Origin: Megamonas funiformis
Lineage (GTDB): Bacteria > Bacillota > Negativicutes > Selenomonadales > Selenomonadaceae
Direction of reading: 5' to 3'
Length of the DNA: 64,000 nucleotides
Assembly (NCBI RefSeq): GCF_010669225.1
Contig: NZ_CP048627.1
Location: forward strand, 2,369,292 to 2,433,291
Each line of letters begins with the position of its first letter. The stretch's first letter is position 1. A model generated the notes under the pieces. That model had not been told where the DNA came from, made no database searches, and was given only the letters and a program-made list of their open reading frames with translations. Below, one piece after another: positions 24,267-34,115 of this stretch. The position numbers were made by a program, and so were the translations under genes.

Positions 24267-25751
24267 TTATTTTAATTTCCACATAATGTCGGAAAGCATG
24301 AGCTGATCTTTAAATTTATCCATATCTAAGTCTTTAGTGATATGAACGAATTCAATACCCATCATATTAGCCCAATCGCGAAGTTGTTCAGCAGTTACAG
24401 TGTAGCTGATAACGCTATGATGTGCACCACCTGCTAAAATCCAAGCTTCACCAGCTTCTTCAAGGCTTGGCATTGGTTTCCACATTACACGAGCTACAGG
24501 AAGATTTGGCATTGGCATAATAGGTTTTACGCATTCTACATCGTTAACGATAAGACGCATTCTACCACCCATATCTACAAGAGTAGCTACAATAGCACCG
24601 CCTGCTTTACCTTCAAATACAAGACGAGCTGGAGCATCTTTGCCACCAATTCCAAGTTCATGAACTTCAATTTTTGGAGTTCCTTCTGCAACGCTAGGGC
24701 AAACTTCGAGCATATGTGCACCAAGGTTATAGCTATCTTCGCCATCTTTACCGAAATGATAAGTGTAGTCTTCCATTAAAGCAGTACCTTTATCAACGCC
24801 CTGTGCCATAGTTTTCATAACTGCAGTGAGGCAAGCAATTTTCCAATCACCTTCTGGACCGAAACCATATCCTTGACCTGTTAAATCTTGAGTTGCAAGA
24901 CCTGGAAGTTGATCCATACCATAAAGGTCTTCAAATGTATTTACAAAACCATCTGCTTTGTTATCTTCTAAGAATTTTTTGATAGCAACTTCAACTTTTG
25001 CTTGATAACGTACAGATGCAATGTTATCTGTATTCATTTCATATTTAGTTTGATATTCAGCAACTTGAGCATCAATTTGTTCTTCAGTTACTGCGTTGAT
25101 GTACTGTACTAAATCTCCTACTGCATGAGTATTTACAGACCAACCAAATTTGATTTCTGCTTCTACTTTATCGCCTTCAGTAACAGCAACATTTCTCATG
25201 TTATCGCCAAAGCGAATAACTTTTAAATCAGCACTAGCGATTACGCCAATTGCAGTACGCATCCAAGTTGCGATTTTGTTTTGAACAGCTTCTGTTTCCC
25301 AATAACCAACAACAATTTTACGAGCAAGACGCATACGAGTACCAATGAAACCATGTTCACGGTCACCATGTGCAGACTGATTTAAGTTCATGAAATCCAT
25401 ATCGATTTCTTCATTTGGAATTTCTCTATTATATTGTGTATGAAGGTGAAGATATGGTTTTTGTAATTTTTTAAGACCTCTAATCCACATTTTGGATGGG
25501 GAGAAAGTATGCATCCATGTGATAATACCAGCACAAGTATCATCATAGTTTGCATCCATTACAAATCTATCGATTACTTCAGCAGTAGTACCTACAGCTT
25601 TAAATTCAATTTTTGCAGGAAGTTTGCCAGAAGCATTTAAGCCTTCTACCATTTTTTTAGCGTCTTCTTCAACAGCTTTTAAAGCTTCTGGGCCATATAA
25701 GAACTGGCTACCTACGATAAACCAAAATTTGTAGTCTTGTAATTTTTTCAT
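24267..25751 (-). CDS. araA: L-arabinose isomerase AraA
   Basis: A 494-residue isomerase converting L-arabinose to L-ribulose, the first step of arabinose use. The N-terminus MKKLQDYKFWFIVGSQFLYG is the family start, so I place the ATG at 25751 (ribosome site GGAAAGAAG) although the frame is open 90 bases further upstream. Motifs include WMHTFSPSKMWI (~80), GYGFGPEGDWKIAC (~305, with a metal-binding Glu) and GGAHHSVIS near the C-terminus (His of the active site). araB and araD are not next to it. The divergent sugar porter and nearby AraR complete the local regulon. Confidence 0.95.
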   Translation of the reverse strand: MKKLQDYKFWFIVGSQFLYGPEALKAVEEDAKKMVEGLNASGKLPAKIEFKAVGTTAEVIDRFVMDANYDDTCAGIITWMHTFSPSKMWIRGLKKLQKPYLHLHTQYNREIPNEEIDMDFMNLNQSAHGDREHGFIGTRMRLARKIVVGYWETEAVQNKIATWMRTAIGVIASADLKVIRFGDNMRNVAVTEGDKVEAEIKFGWSVNTHAVGDLVQYINAVTEEQIDAQVAEYQTKYEMNTDNIASVRYQAKVEVAIKKFLEDNKADGFVNTFEDLYGMDQLPGLATQDLTGQGYGFGPEGDWKIACLTAVMKTMAQGVDKGTALMEDYTYHFGKDGEDSYNLGAHMLEVCPSVAEGTPKIEVHELGIGGKDAPARLVFEGKAGGAIVATLVDMGGRMRLIVNDVECVKPIMPMPNLPVARVMWKPMPSLEEAGEAWILAGGAHHSVISYTVTAEQLRDWANMMGIEFVHITKDLDMDKFKDQLMLSDIMWKLK

Positions 25752-25819
25752 AAAAAAACAACTTCTTTCCTTAAAAATATAACTTATATTATTACTTGCA
25801 AATAATTCTATTATAATCT

Positions 25820-26175
25820 GTTGTATATTTAATATTACCATTTGTTTGAAAATTGTAATATATAATTGTCATACAACATGGTTTTATTATAGCATGTATG
25901 TTATACAAATTTCAATAGGCAAAAACATAAAATTTATAAAAATTTTTTCAATCTTTTCAACAATTCCACTATATAAATAATTTTTATAGTCATCTTTATC
26001 TATATAAAGGAAATTATTTTTTTGCCAATCTTTTTCCTAAATAAAAAAATTCAAAAAAATTTAAAATTATTTGCAATAAGCACTTGTCAAATAAAAAAAA
26101 CTATAGTACAATTCTTTTTGTCAACATATCATACAACTTCATTAAATTGTTTAAATTAGTATGATATTTATAATT
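25820..26175. promoter_or_regulatory. divergent araA/araE control region with repeated TTGTAT-type AraR operator candidates
   Basis: The 465-base gap between araA and the sugar porter holds no ORF. On the minus strand a promoter, TTGAAA (25910-25915) and TATAAT (25886-25891, 18-base spacer), reads toward araA. On the plus strand TTGTTT (26147-26152) and TATAAT (26169-26174, 16-base spacer) read toward araE. TTGTAT-related motifs, mostly TTGTATRAYA, occur in or beside both promoters: the dyad 25895-25907, 25866-25876, ~26128-26137 and ~26157-26166, plus a weaker one near 25821. These are likely AraR sites. Confidence 0.6.
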
Positions 26176-26216
26176 GTCTGTTAATTCTATAATAAAGAAA
26201 AGGTAGGTTTTATCTC

Positions 26217-27620
26217 ATGTCCACAGCTATTGACACTGAAGCGCTTCAACAAAGTAAACATATGCGCAAATTAGTATCTGTTGCAGCCGGTATGGCTGGT
26301 TTGTTGTTTGGTCTTGATATTGGGGTAATCGCTGGTGCATTGCCATTCATTACAGACCAATTATCACTCACAAGCCAAATGCAAGAATGGATCGTAAGTT
26401 CTATGATGTTTGGTGCGGCTATTGGTTCTATTATTACTTTATGGATTTCATCTAAATTAGGTCGTAAAAAATCTATTTTAACAGCAGGTCTCTTATTTAT
26501 TATTGGTTGTTTTGGTTCTTCATTCGCTCCTAATTATGAAATTTTATTAATCTCTCGTATAATCTTAGGTTTCTCCATTGGGGTTGCTTCTTATGTAGCA
26601 CCACTTTATCTTTCTGAAATGAGTGAAAAAGAACATCGTGGTCGTTTGATTTCTATGTATCAGCTCATGATTAACTTCGGTATCGTTATCGCATTCATCT
26701 CTGATACACTTCTTGCTCCAACAGAAAGCTGGAGACTTATGCTTGGTATCATCAGTATCCCTGCATTCTTATTAATAATCGCTGTTGCTAAATTACCAGA
26801 TAGCCCACGTTGGCTCGCTTCTAAAGGTTTTACAACTGAAGCTCAAAAAGTACTTAACGTTCTTCGTGGTAACAAAGAAAAAGCTCATGAAGAACTCCAA
26901 GATATCACAGATAGCTTAAAAGTTAAACAAGCTGGTTTCTCTTTATTCAGAGCAAATAAAAATGTTCGTCGTGTTGTTTTCCTTGGTATGTTCTTACAGT
27001 TCATGCAACAATTCACTGGTCAGAACATCATCATGTATTATGCTCCAAAAATCTTCAGTCTTGCTGGTTTTGAAAGCCACACAGACCAAATGTTCGCTAC
27101 TATCTTAGATGGTATGACATTCGTTATCTTCACTTGGATTTCCATGCAGTTCATTGATAAAACTGGTCGTAAAATCGCACTTAAAATTGGTTTCGGTATC
27201 ATGGCTTTAGCTCTTATCGTTCTTGGCTGGTGCCTCATGCAGTTTGAAGGCGGAAATACAGCTCAATGGATTTCTTACACTGCTGTTGGTATGACAATTC
27301 TTTCTATTGCTGGTTATGCTATGAGTGCTGCACCTGTTATCTGGATTTTATGCTCTGAAATTCAACCTCTTAAGAGCCGTGACTTCGGTATAGCTTGCTC
27401 TACTACTACAAACTGGGTATCCAATATGATTATCGGTGCTACATTCCTTTCCCTTCTCGAAGGTATTGGTTCCGCTCAAACATTCTGGTTATATGGTATT
27501 TTGAACGTAATCTTCATTTTCTGCACAATCTACATTGTTCCAGAAACAAAAGGTGTTTCTCTTGAAAAAATTGAAAGCAATCTTATGGAAGGTAAAAAAC
27601 TTCGCGATATTGGTTGCTAA
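26217..27620 (+). CDS. araE: sugar porter family MFS transporter (arabinose/xylose:H+ symporter, AraE-like)
   Basis: A 467-residue MFS sugar porter with 12 expected spans. Signatures are [14 protein letters not shown] in helix 1, SSKLGRKKS between helices 2 and 3 (the RxGRR-type loop), [21 protein letters not shown] (the PESPR-adjacent motif), [13 protein letters not shown], and [17 protein letters not shown] in helix 7, which binds sugar. [13 protein letters not shown] closes the family pattern. It is divergent from araA and near araR, so L-arabinose is the likely substrate; the sequence alone would also fit xylose. Confidence 0.93.
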   Translation: MSTAIDTEALQQSKHMRKLVSVAAGMAGLLFGLDIGVIAGALPFITDQLSLTSQMQEWIVSSMMFGAAIGSIITLWISSKLGRKKSILTAGLLFIIGCFGSSFAPNYEILLISRIILGFSIGVASYVAPLYLSEMSEKEHRGRLISMYQLMINFGIVIAFISDTLLAPTESWRLMLGIISIPAFLLIIAVAKLPDSPRWLASKGFTTEAQKVLNVLRGNKEKAHEELQDITDSLKVKQAGFSLFRANKNVRRVVFLGMFLQFMQQFTGQNIIMYYAPKIFSLAGFESHTDQMFATILDGMTFVIFTWISMQFIDKTGRKIALKIGFGIMALALIVLGWCLMQFEGGNTAQWISYTAVGMTILSIAGYAMSAAPVIWILCSEIQPLKSRDFGIACSTTTNWVSNMIIGATFLSLLEGIGSAQTFWLYGILNVIFIFCTIYIVPETKGVSLEKIESNLMEGKKLRDIGC

Positions 27621-27659
27621 TGTTGCTAATAATGAGATAAGTTCAAGGAGGAAAATATT

Positions 27660-28238
27660 ATGTTAATTACAATAGGTCGTCAATATGGTGCTGGCGGACG
27701 CGAAGTAGCAGAAATTCTAGCTAAAGAACTTCAAATCCCTCTTTATGATAGAAAATTAGTTGCTTTGATTGCTGAACATCTTGAAAAAGGTTGTAAATTA
27801 GAAGAATTAAATCTCACTTATACTAATCTTTATGGTGATGAATCTCCATATGAACATATCTTTGATAATGTTGTTCAAAATGATGATATGTTTATGTTTA
27901 AACCTCAATCTAACGCTATAAAACAATTAGCTGATTACTATAAATCTGGTATTTTTGTAGGTCGTTGTGCTAATTATATCTTAAATGACTATAATGCTTA
28001 TAGCTTCTTTATCGTTGCTGACGATGATTTCAGAACTACTAGAGGTCAACTTGTTTATCATAAATCTTTATCTGAATTAAAAAAAGAAGACCAAAAACGT
28101 GCTTCTTACTATAATTACTATACAGGACTTAACTGGGGCGAACCTAAAGATTATGATTTAATAATCAATATAGCTCGTACAGGCATTGAAGGTGCTGTAA
28201 AAGTTATTAAAGAATACGTTGCTAATAATCCTAAATAA
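27660..28238 (+). CDS. cytidylate kinase-like family protein
   Basis: A 192-residue P-loop protein of the Cytidylate_kin2 family: ITIGRQYGAGGREVAEILAKEL at the N-terminus is a modified Walker A (GRQYGAGG), and GRCANYIL at ~100 and RTTRGQLVYHKSL at ~130 match the lid region. True CMP kinases carry a fuller NMP-binding domain, so the substrate is uncertain. It starts 39 bases after the sugar porter, behind AAGGAGG, so it may be in the same transcript. It ends just before a hairpin that overlaps the next gene's ribosome site. Confidence 0.85.
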   Translation: MLITIGRQYGAGGREVAEILAKELQIPLYDRKLVALIAEHLEKGCKLEELNLTYTNLYGDESPYEHIFDNVVQNDDMFMFKPQSNAIKQLADYYKSGIFVGRCANYILNDYNAYSFFIVADDDFRTTRGQLVYHKSLSELKKEDQKRASYYNYYTGLNWGEPKDYDLIINIARTGIEGAVKVIKEYVANNPK

Positions 28239-28244
28239 TCTTGC

Positions 28245-28306
28245 TTGACATCAACACTCCTTTTATGTTAAAGTATCATATCTTTTTCATAAAAGGAGTG
28301 TTTTTT
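28245..28306 (+). promoter_or_regulatory. terminator-like hairpin containing the Shine-Dalgarno of the DUF554 gene
   Basis: 28253-28267 pairs perfectly (15 bp) with 28288-28302, followed by TTTTTT up to the ATG at 28307. The right arm contains AAAGGAGTG, the ribosome site of the next gene. A TTGACA (28245-28250) lies at the left edge, with TTAAAG 17 bases downstream, so a promoter inside the hairpin could give transcripts that lack the left arm and leave the ribosome site open. Confidence 0.65.
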
Positions 28307-29021
28307 ATGCCTTATGGTGTCCTAGCTGATATTTTTTGCATTATTCTTAGAGGTATTATCGGTCCTAATTTGAATATTAAAATTACATATAAGTATAGAG
28401 AACCTCTAATTAAAATTTTCGGCATAAGTGCTTTAGCTATCGGTATTGTATCTTTTATTAAGGTAAATTGTTTACCTTGTGTTATTTTAGCTTTAATTTT
28501 AGGATTTATATTAGGAGAATTTTTCGATTTAGATACTAAATTAAAAAATTTACTAGCTAAAATAATCTATAAATTAAATTTTAAGCATAAATTTAAAAAT
28601 GAAGAAAAAAAATCTATATATGGATTTTTACTTATTAGTCGCTGCTACTTTTTGCGCTAGTGGCACTAATATCTTTGGTGCATTTAATGAAGGTCTATCT
28701 GGTGATGCTACGATTTTATTTTCCAAAGCTGTAATTGATATTTTCGCCTCTATCATATTTGCCACTAGATTGGGCTATCCTATGCTTTTGATTACTATAC
28801 CTCAATTTATCATCATGGGCGGTCTTTTCTTTTGTTCGCAATTTTTAATGGTATTTATCTCTAATACTATGATTTTAGATTTTATCTCTATCGGTGGATT
28901 ATTGACTATTATTTTAAGCTTGAATATGATTGGCATTTCTATTGTCAGCATTGTTAATATCTTGCCTGCTCTTGTCATTATTTTCCCTATATCTTATTTA
29001 TTTTCTTTTATTTTTCTATAA
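28307..29021 (+). pseudogene. DUF554 family membrane protein, split by a one-base frameshift in an A8 run
   Basis: From the ATG at 28307 (ribosome site AAAGGAGTG) the frame encodes the DUF554 N-terminal half (MPYGVLADIFCIILRGIIGP, then ALILGFILGEFFDLD) and runs out at 28660. The second half, in the frame beginning near 28599, is the DUF554 C-terminal half (FCASGTNIFGAFNEGLSGD, then LFSKAVIDIFASIIFATRLG). Removing one A from the eight at 28605-28612 joins them into a single 237-residue protein, the usual family length. The second frame has an ATG at 28599 but no ribosome site. It may be a pseudogene, a phase-variable gene, or a gene rescued by slippage. DUF554 function is unknown. Confidence 0.78.
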
Positions 29022-29037
29022 TATTTTTCTATAAAAA

Positions 29038-29059
29038 AAGCGAGTCATATGACTCGCTT
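29038..29059. terminator. bidirectional rho-independent terminator
   Basis: A 22-base perfect palindrome flanked by A7 on the left, between the convergent DUF554 gene and araR. The right arm overlaps the last codons of araR (stop at 29058). Confidence 0.85.
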
Positions 29060-30140
29060 AAAATGTTTTTACAGATTCTCTTTCTACTAGATTTGGTGGG
29101 AATTTCACACTGACATTCAAACTTGGATTTTCCATCAGTTTTAAAAGTTGTATAGCCACTGTTTTTCCCATTTCTTTCTTAGGATGAGCAAAAGTTGTTA
29201 AACCAATAGCTGACTCTAATTCCAAATCATCAAAACTTATGATCGAAATATCATCTGGTATTTTTTTATCAATCTTAGTAAATAAATCGACTAAATATCT
29301 TGCTATCTGGTCATTATAACAAATAATGGCTGTAGCATCATTTAGACGTCTTAAGATTTCACGGTCTAATTCACCATTCATAATAAGTTTGATATCCTCT
29401 GTTGTATACCAAAACATATTTTTTTCTGATTGCAATAAATTATGTTTTTTCAAAGCATTAATCGCACCTGAATAACGCAATTGACCTTGCATATCATCAG
29501 ATTTAAAAATACCAGCAATTTTTTCATGACCATGTTTTATGAGATATTCACCAGCAGATTGCCCTGCTAGATAATCGTCCATACGCACACTTGGTATATT
29601 CATTGGCGGATTAGTATCAGCATGGATAAACACACATGGTATTCCTGCTGATTTTATTTTTTGATAAAAATCTGTATTGATATATGGTATACCACTTTTT
29701 GATGGCTCAATAATTAAGCCATCAATATTGTTTTTCAACATAGTATCTAAAATATATGCTTCTTTTTCCACTCTATTATAGGTAAAAGCTAACTGCATGA
29801 AATAGCCGTTTTTAGTCAATACTTTCTCTATTCCTTGTACAATACTTGGGAAAATATAATCATCTAAATAAGTTAGAACAACACCTATATTTCTTGTTTT
29901 TTTCTTTATTGCTGATTTTGAAGCACATACATATGTTCCGCTACCACGTCTTCTCTCTAGCAATCCTTCGCTTTCTAGTACACTAGTTGCCTGTCTTACT
30001 GTTTGACGACTAATTGAGAATTTTTTTCCCAACTCATTTTCAGAAGGCAATCTCATGCCTACACTAAATTCTCCGCTTAAAATTTGCTCTCTTATCCAAT
30101 TCATTAAATCTATATATTTCGGAGCATCTGCCGTTGCCAT
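29058..30140 (-). CDS. araR: arabinose-responsive repressor AraR (GntR/LacI chimera)
   Basis: About 360 residues. Residues ~5-70 form a GntR winged helix (MRLPSENELGKKFSISRQTV), and ~85-360 a LacI/GalR-type sugar-binding domain (NIGVVLTYLDDYIFPSIVQG, later DDISIISFDDLELES). This domain swap defines AraR, which releases its operators on binding L-arabinose. Location 3-4 kb from araA/araE fits. The start is either the ATG at 30140 or a GTG two codons earlier; GGAAGGA lies upstream of both. Two TTGTAT motifs in its own upstream gap (30232-30237 and 30251-30256 as ATACAA on the plus strand) suggest autoregulation. Confidence 0.9.
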   Translation of the reverse strand: MATADAPKYIDLMNWIREQILSGEFSVGMRLPSENELGKKFSISRQTVRQATSVLESEGLLERRRGSGTYVCASKSAIKKKTRNIGVVLTYLDDYIFPSIVQGIEKVLTKNGYFMQLAFTYNRVEKEAYILDTMLKNNIDGLIIEPSKSGIPYINTDFYQKIKSAGIPCVFIHADTNPPMNIPSVRMDDYLAGQSAGEYLIKHGHEKIAGIFKSDDMQGQLRYSGAINALKKHNLLQSEKNMFWYTTEDIKLIMNGELDREILRRLNDATAIICYNDQIARYLVDLFTKIDKKIPDDISIISFDDLELESAIGLTTFAHPKKEMGKTVAIQLLKLMENPSLNVSVKFPPNLVERESVKTF

Positions 30141-30265
30141 TTCCACACCGTCCTTCCTTTTATAAATATAACAACTTCTTTTTTTATATTTATATGTGTA
30201 TCTATATAGTTTACCAAATAACCTCTATATAATACAACTAATATCCTAAAATACAACTTTTATTA

Positions 30266-31060
30266 CTACATATTATCTAATAACATTTCACCTACGCTAT
30301 CATACAACTTTGTTGCAACATTTTTAGCATGCATAGTTGCTGAATTTAAACTATATCCTTCAAATTCTTTTATCATAGGCACATCATTTTGAGCATCGCC
30401 TATTGTTAAAACCTGTTCAAAGCATTTATCTTTTTGTAAATTCAATAATTCTTTGACTCCTTGAGCTTTATTTATTCCCTTAGCACATATATCTATACAA
30501 TTTAAATTCATATTAGCTAAGAAAGCTCCTTCAAATTCATTATTTATACGTTTAGCATAATTGTTAGCAATTTCTTCTGTCTCATAGGCTAAACTAATTT
30601 GTATTACATTCATTTCAGATAAAGCTTGTTCTACAGTTATTTTTTGAATGATATCTTGATTTTTATATTTTTCAGACTCAAAATACTTTAATAACTGTGA
30701 TTTAGGGCTATTTATCGTTGTTCTCATTTTTTCTGTTGATGAAAATAAAATATGCCAACTTTCTTTGGCAATATCACTATGAACAAGTTTTTCTAATTGT
30801 ATTTTATCTAGAGGAAATGATTTTATTAATTTTAAATTCTTATCAAAAATTGTTCCACCATTATTACAAATTACAAAATCATAAGTAAGCTCTTGATTAT
30901 TTACTTCATGCATTAAAGAATGAACATCTCTACCACTACATAAAACAAAGATATTGCCTTTGCATCTCCATTCATTTACAGCTTCTATATTTATTTGCGG
31001 TATGATATCTTCATGGTGAAAATATAATGTCCCATCAAAATCACTAAATGCAATCTTCAC
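30266..31060 (-). CDS. Cof-type HAD-IIB family hydrolase
   Basis: A 264-residue HAD-IIB phosphatase: motif I FSDFDGTLYFH (~5-15), motif II FVLCSGRDVHS (~38), Lys in the AKGINKAQGV region (~195) and motif IV TIGDAQNDVPMI (~218). The middle region is the C2B cap. It lies between araR and gnd, with its own leader and a terminator in front, so it may belong to sugar-phosphate metabolism; substrate unknown. Confidence 0.88.
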   Translation of the reverse strand: MKIAFSDFDGTLYFHHEDIIPQINIEAVNEWRCKGNIFVLCSGRDVHSLMHEVNNQELTYDFVICNNGGTIFDKNLKLIKSFPLDKIQLEKLVHSDIAKESWHILFSSTEKMRTTINSPKSQLLKYFESEKYKNQDIIQKITVEQALSEMNVIQISLAYETEEIANNYAKRINNEFEGAFLANMNLNCIDICAKGINKAQGVKELLNLQKDKCFEQVLTIGDAQNDVPMIKEFEGYSLNSATMHAKNVATKLYDSVGEMLLDNM

Positions 31061-31107
31061 TAAAAACGCCTCACTTTTAATTCATTCCAATACTTTATAT
31101 TATAAAA

Positions 31108-31133
31108 AAAAAGCAGACAAAAGTCTGCTTTTT
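31108..31133. terminator. bidirectional rho-independent terminator after gnd
   Basis: 11-bp stem, 31108-31118 with 31123-31133, four-base loop AAAA, with A and T runs on both sides. It ends the gnd transcript on the minus strand. Confidence 0.88.
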
Positions 31134-31144
31134 CTTTTTATATT

Positions 31145-32560
31145 TTATCTATCAAAATGTTTTTGCCATTGATGATGGAAAGAACCTTCTCTATCAATGC
31201 GTTTATACGTATGAGCACCAAAATAATCTCTTTGAGCTTGAATAAGATTTGCACCTACAACTTTTGTACTCAAACCATCAATATAAGAAATTGCATTGGC
31301 AAAAGCTGGTACTGGTACACCTGCTAAAATAGCTTTAGCTACAATTTTTCTTAAACATTGCTGATTATTTTTTACTTTTTCAGCAAAGAATTCATTTTCA
31401 ATTAAATTATCTAAATTAGGTTCTTGCTGATAAGCATTAGTTATATTATTTAAAAATCTCGCTTGAATGATACAACCAGCTCTGAAAATAGAAGCAATAT
31501 CACCTAAGTTTAAATTCCAATCATATGTTTCAGAAGCACTTTTATAAAGAGCAAGACCTTGAGCATATGCTGCAATTTTAGCTGTATATAAAGAGCGTCT
31601 TACATCTTCTACAAAATCTGCATCAATTTCTACAGGTAATACTTTTTTCAAACCACTTTCTGCTAATTGTTGACGTTTTTCATAGAAAGAACTGATATTT
31701 CTAGCATTGCAAGCACTTGTCATAATAGATGTATTCACACCTTGTTCTAAAGCAGCTAAACTTGTCCAACGACCTGTACCTTTTTGCCCTGCACTATCTA
31801 AGATTTTATCTACTAATTCGCCTTCGCCTAAATCATCTTTTTCTTTAAAGATATCTGCTGTAATACCAATTAAGAAGCTATTTAATTCACCTTGGTTCCA
31901 TTCATTGAAAATATCTGCAATCTGAAAATTTTCATATCCACTAACATGTTTTAATAATAAATAAGCTTCAGCAATAAGTTGCATATCTGCATATTCAATA
32001 CCGTTATGCACCATTTTTACATAATGACCTGCACCATTTTCACCAATATATGTGCAACAAGGTTTACCATCTTCAGCTTTAGCGGAGATAGCTTCTAAAA
32101 CTTCTTTGATTTCTTTATAGCTTTCTTTATTACCACCTGGCATTAATGCTGGGCCATTGAGTGCTCCCTCTTCACCGCCAGATACACCAACACCAAAATA
32201 TTTAAATCCTTTAGAAGTTACATATTCATATCTTCTTTGTGTATCTTTAAAGAAGGAATTACCACCGTCCATGATGATATCTTCTTTATCTAAATAAGGT
32301 AAAAGACTTTCAATTACACTATCTACTGCTTTACCTGCTGTTACCATGATAAAGAATTTACGAGGACGAGTCATACCTTCCACTAAAGATTTTACATCAT
32401 AAAAAGCTGTTATATTATCATGTGGATGATTTTTAACAAAAGCTTCTGTTAAATCTGGAGTGTAATTATATACGGCTACTTTGAAATTATGATTTGCCAT
32501 ATTTAAAGCTAAACAGCTTCCCATTACACCCATACCAATAACTGCTATATTTGATTTCAT
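31145..32560 (-). CDS. gnd: 6-phosphogluconate dehydrogenase, decarboxylating
   Basis: A 471-residue enzyme oxidising 6-phosphogluconate to ribulose-5-phosphate and CO2 with reduction of NAD(P)+. It has the Rossmann motif GMGVMGSCLALNMA (~8), the substrate-binding VSGGEEGALNGPALMPGG (~129, usual family motif) and the catalytic GHYVKMVHNGIEYADMQL (~187, with the active Lys). Full length for the long form. It lies downstream of gntK-gntP, so product of gluconokinase feeds it directly. A terminator upstream implies that gnd also has its own promoter. Confidence 0.96.
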   Translation of the reverse strand: MKSNIAVIGMGVMGSCLALNMANHNFKVAVYNYTPDLTEAFVKNHPHDNITAFYDVKSLVEGMTRPRKFFIMVTAGKAVDSVIESLLPYLDKEDIIMDGGNSFFKDTQRRYEYVTSKGFKYFGVGVSGGEEGALNGPALMPGGNKESYKEIKEVLEAISAKAEDGKPCCTYIGENGAGHYVKMVHNGIEYADMQLIAEAYLLLKHVSGYENFQIADIFNEWNQGELNSFLIGITADIFKEKDDLGEGELVDKILDSAGQKGTGRWTSLAALEQGVNTSIMTSACNARNISSFYEKRQQLAESGLKKVLPVEIDADFVEDVRRSLYTAKIAAYAQGLALYKSASETYDWNLNLGDIASIFRAGCIIQARFLNNITNAYQQEPNLDNLIENEFFAEKVKNNQQCLRKIVAKAILAGVPVPAFANAISYIDGLSTKVVGANLIQAQRDYFGAHTYKRIDREGSFHHQWQKHFDR

Positions 32561-32622
32561 AAATTTTATTTTCCCCCATTAAAAATTAAAAAAATATATC
32601 TATATTGTACAACTGTCTATCA

Positions 32623-32651
32623 AAAAAAGCTACCAATAAGGTAGCTTTTTT
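32623..32651 (-). terminator. rho-independent terminator between gntP and gnd
   Basis: 12-bp stem, 32623-32634 with 32640-32651, and A/T runs on both sides. The surrounding 32561-32764 gap also contains a TTGTAC-type motif near 32605-32611 but no ORF. Confidence 0.85.
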
Positions 32652-32764
32652 ATTTTTCTCGTACAATATATTATCGCATGTCTAAAATTCAGCTACTAAA
32701 TTATTCATAAAATACAATTATCTTCTTTATTTATAATTTATTTGCATAAAATCTTCAAAAACTA

Positions 32765-34090
32765 TCAAAATAAGATTGCATTTAAAATCATTACACCAAT
32801 AATACCTGCAACGGAAATAATAGTTTCTAAAGCACACCATGTGCGAATTGTTCCCTTTATAGTTAAACCAAAGAACTCTTTAAATAACCAAAATCCTGGG
32901 TCATTTGGTGGACTGAAAATTACACTACCTGCACCAACTGCCAATACCATAAGTTCTGGACTTACACCAGTGAGTGGAATTAAAGGTGCTACGATACCAC
33001 CTGCTGTGAGTGCTGCTACAGTTGCAGACCCAACAGAAGTTCTGATAACAGCAGCAATCAACCATGCCATCAATAATGGAGACATATCTGAACCATGAAT
33101 TAAACTACCGATATATGTTCCCAATCCACTATCAATTAAAATCTGTTTTAAAACACCGCCACCTGCAACAACAAGTAAAATCATCGCAATAGTTTTTACT
33201 GCATCTTCTACGCTTGTCATTATTTCTTTCATGGATTTTCCACGATTTAAGCCAAAAGTAAAAATGGCAATGATTACAGAAATAGTAAGCGCTATATCTG
33301 GATTTCCTAAAAATACTAAAATATGGTAAATATTATACGTATCATCTAAAGTCATCTTTACAATAGCAGAAGCTGCCATCAATACTACTGGTACTAATGC
33401 AGTAAAAATACTAATTGCAAAAGAAGGCATTTCATCTTCTTTGAAAATTTTAGGATTGTATAAACCTTTTGGAATTTCCGGTTTCAAATCTTTAACAAAA
33501 TTATAATAAAGTGGTCCTGCTAAGATAACTGTTGGCACTGCAATGATAAAGCCATAAATCAAAGTAGTCCCTAAATCTGCATTAAAAATAACTGCAATCG
33601 CTGTTGGCCCTGGATGTGGTGGTAAAAATCCATGTGCTACAGATAAAGAAGCTGCCATCGGAATACCAACTTCTAAAAGATTAACCTTTGCTTCCGCTGC
33701 AATCGTAAATACTAATGGAATTAAAAGTACAAAGCCGATTTCATAAAAAAGTGCAATACCTACGACAAAACCTGTTAAGCAAACAGCCCAACGAACATTT
33801 TTTACCCCGAACATAGAAATCAATGTAGTGGCAATTCTTTGTGCTCCCCCACTATCAGCCATCAATTTACCAAGCATAGCCCCAAAACTTACGACTATTG
33901 CCAGACCTCCTAATGTACCGCCTAACCCCTTAGTTATAGATGGTACGATAGCATCTACTGGTAAACCTAAAGCAAAGCCCATAAAAATTGCTACAAAAAT
34001 TAAAGATAAAAAACTATTTAATTTACACTTTACAATAAGTATAAATAAAATAATAATCCCCACAGCCAATATAGCTAATGGCATAATCAA
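32765..34090 (-). CDS. gntP: gluconate:H+ symporter, GntP family
   Basis: A 441-residue permease with about 12-14 spans. GntP family marks are FVVGIALFYEIGFVLLIPLVF (at ~109-129), VAHGFLPPHPGPTAIAVIF (~152) and NDPGFWLFKEFFGLT (~396). It imports gluconate or a related sugar acid. It lies 25 bases after gntK on the same strand, so the two are an operon. Substrate choice is supported by the neighbouring gluconokinase and 6-phosphogluconate dehydrogenase genes. Confidence 0.93.
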   Translation of the reverse strand: MIMPLAILAVGIIILFILIVKCKLNSFLSLIFVAIFMGFALGLPVDAIVPSITKGLGGTLGGLAIVVSFGAMLGKLMADSGGAQRIATTLISMFGVKNVRWAVCLTGFVVGIALFYEIGFVLLIPLVFTIAAEAKVNLLEVGIPMAASLSVAHGFLPPHPGPTAIAVIFNADLGTTLIYGFIIAVPTVILAGPLYYNFVKDLKPEIPKGLYNPKIFKEDEMPSFAISIFTALVPVVLMAASAIVKMTLDDTYNIYHILVFLGNPDIALTISVIIAIFTFGLNRGKSMKEIMTSVEDAVKTIAMILLVVAGGGVLKQILIDSGLGTYIGSLIHGSDMSPLLMAWLIAAVIRTSVGSATVAALTAGGIVAPLIPLTGVSPELMVLAVGAGSVIFSPPNDPGFWLFKEFFGLTIKGTIRTWCALETIISVAGIIGVMILNAILF

Positions 34091-34115
34091 AACCCTCTCT
34101 CTTTATATATTTTTA

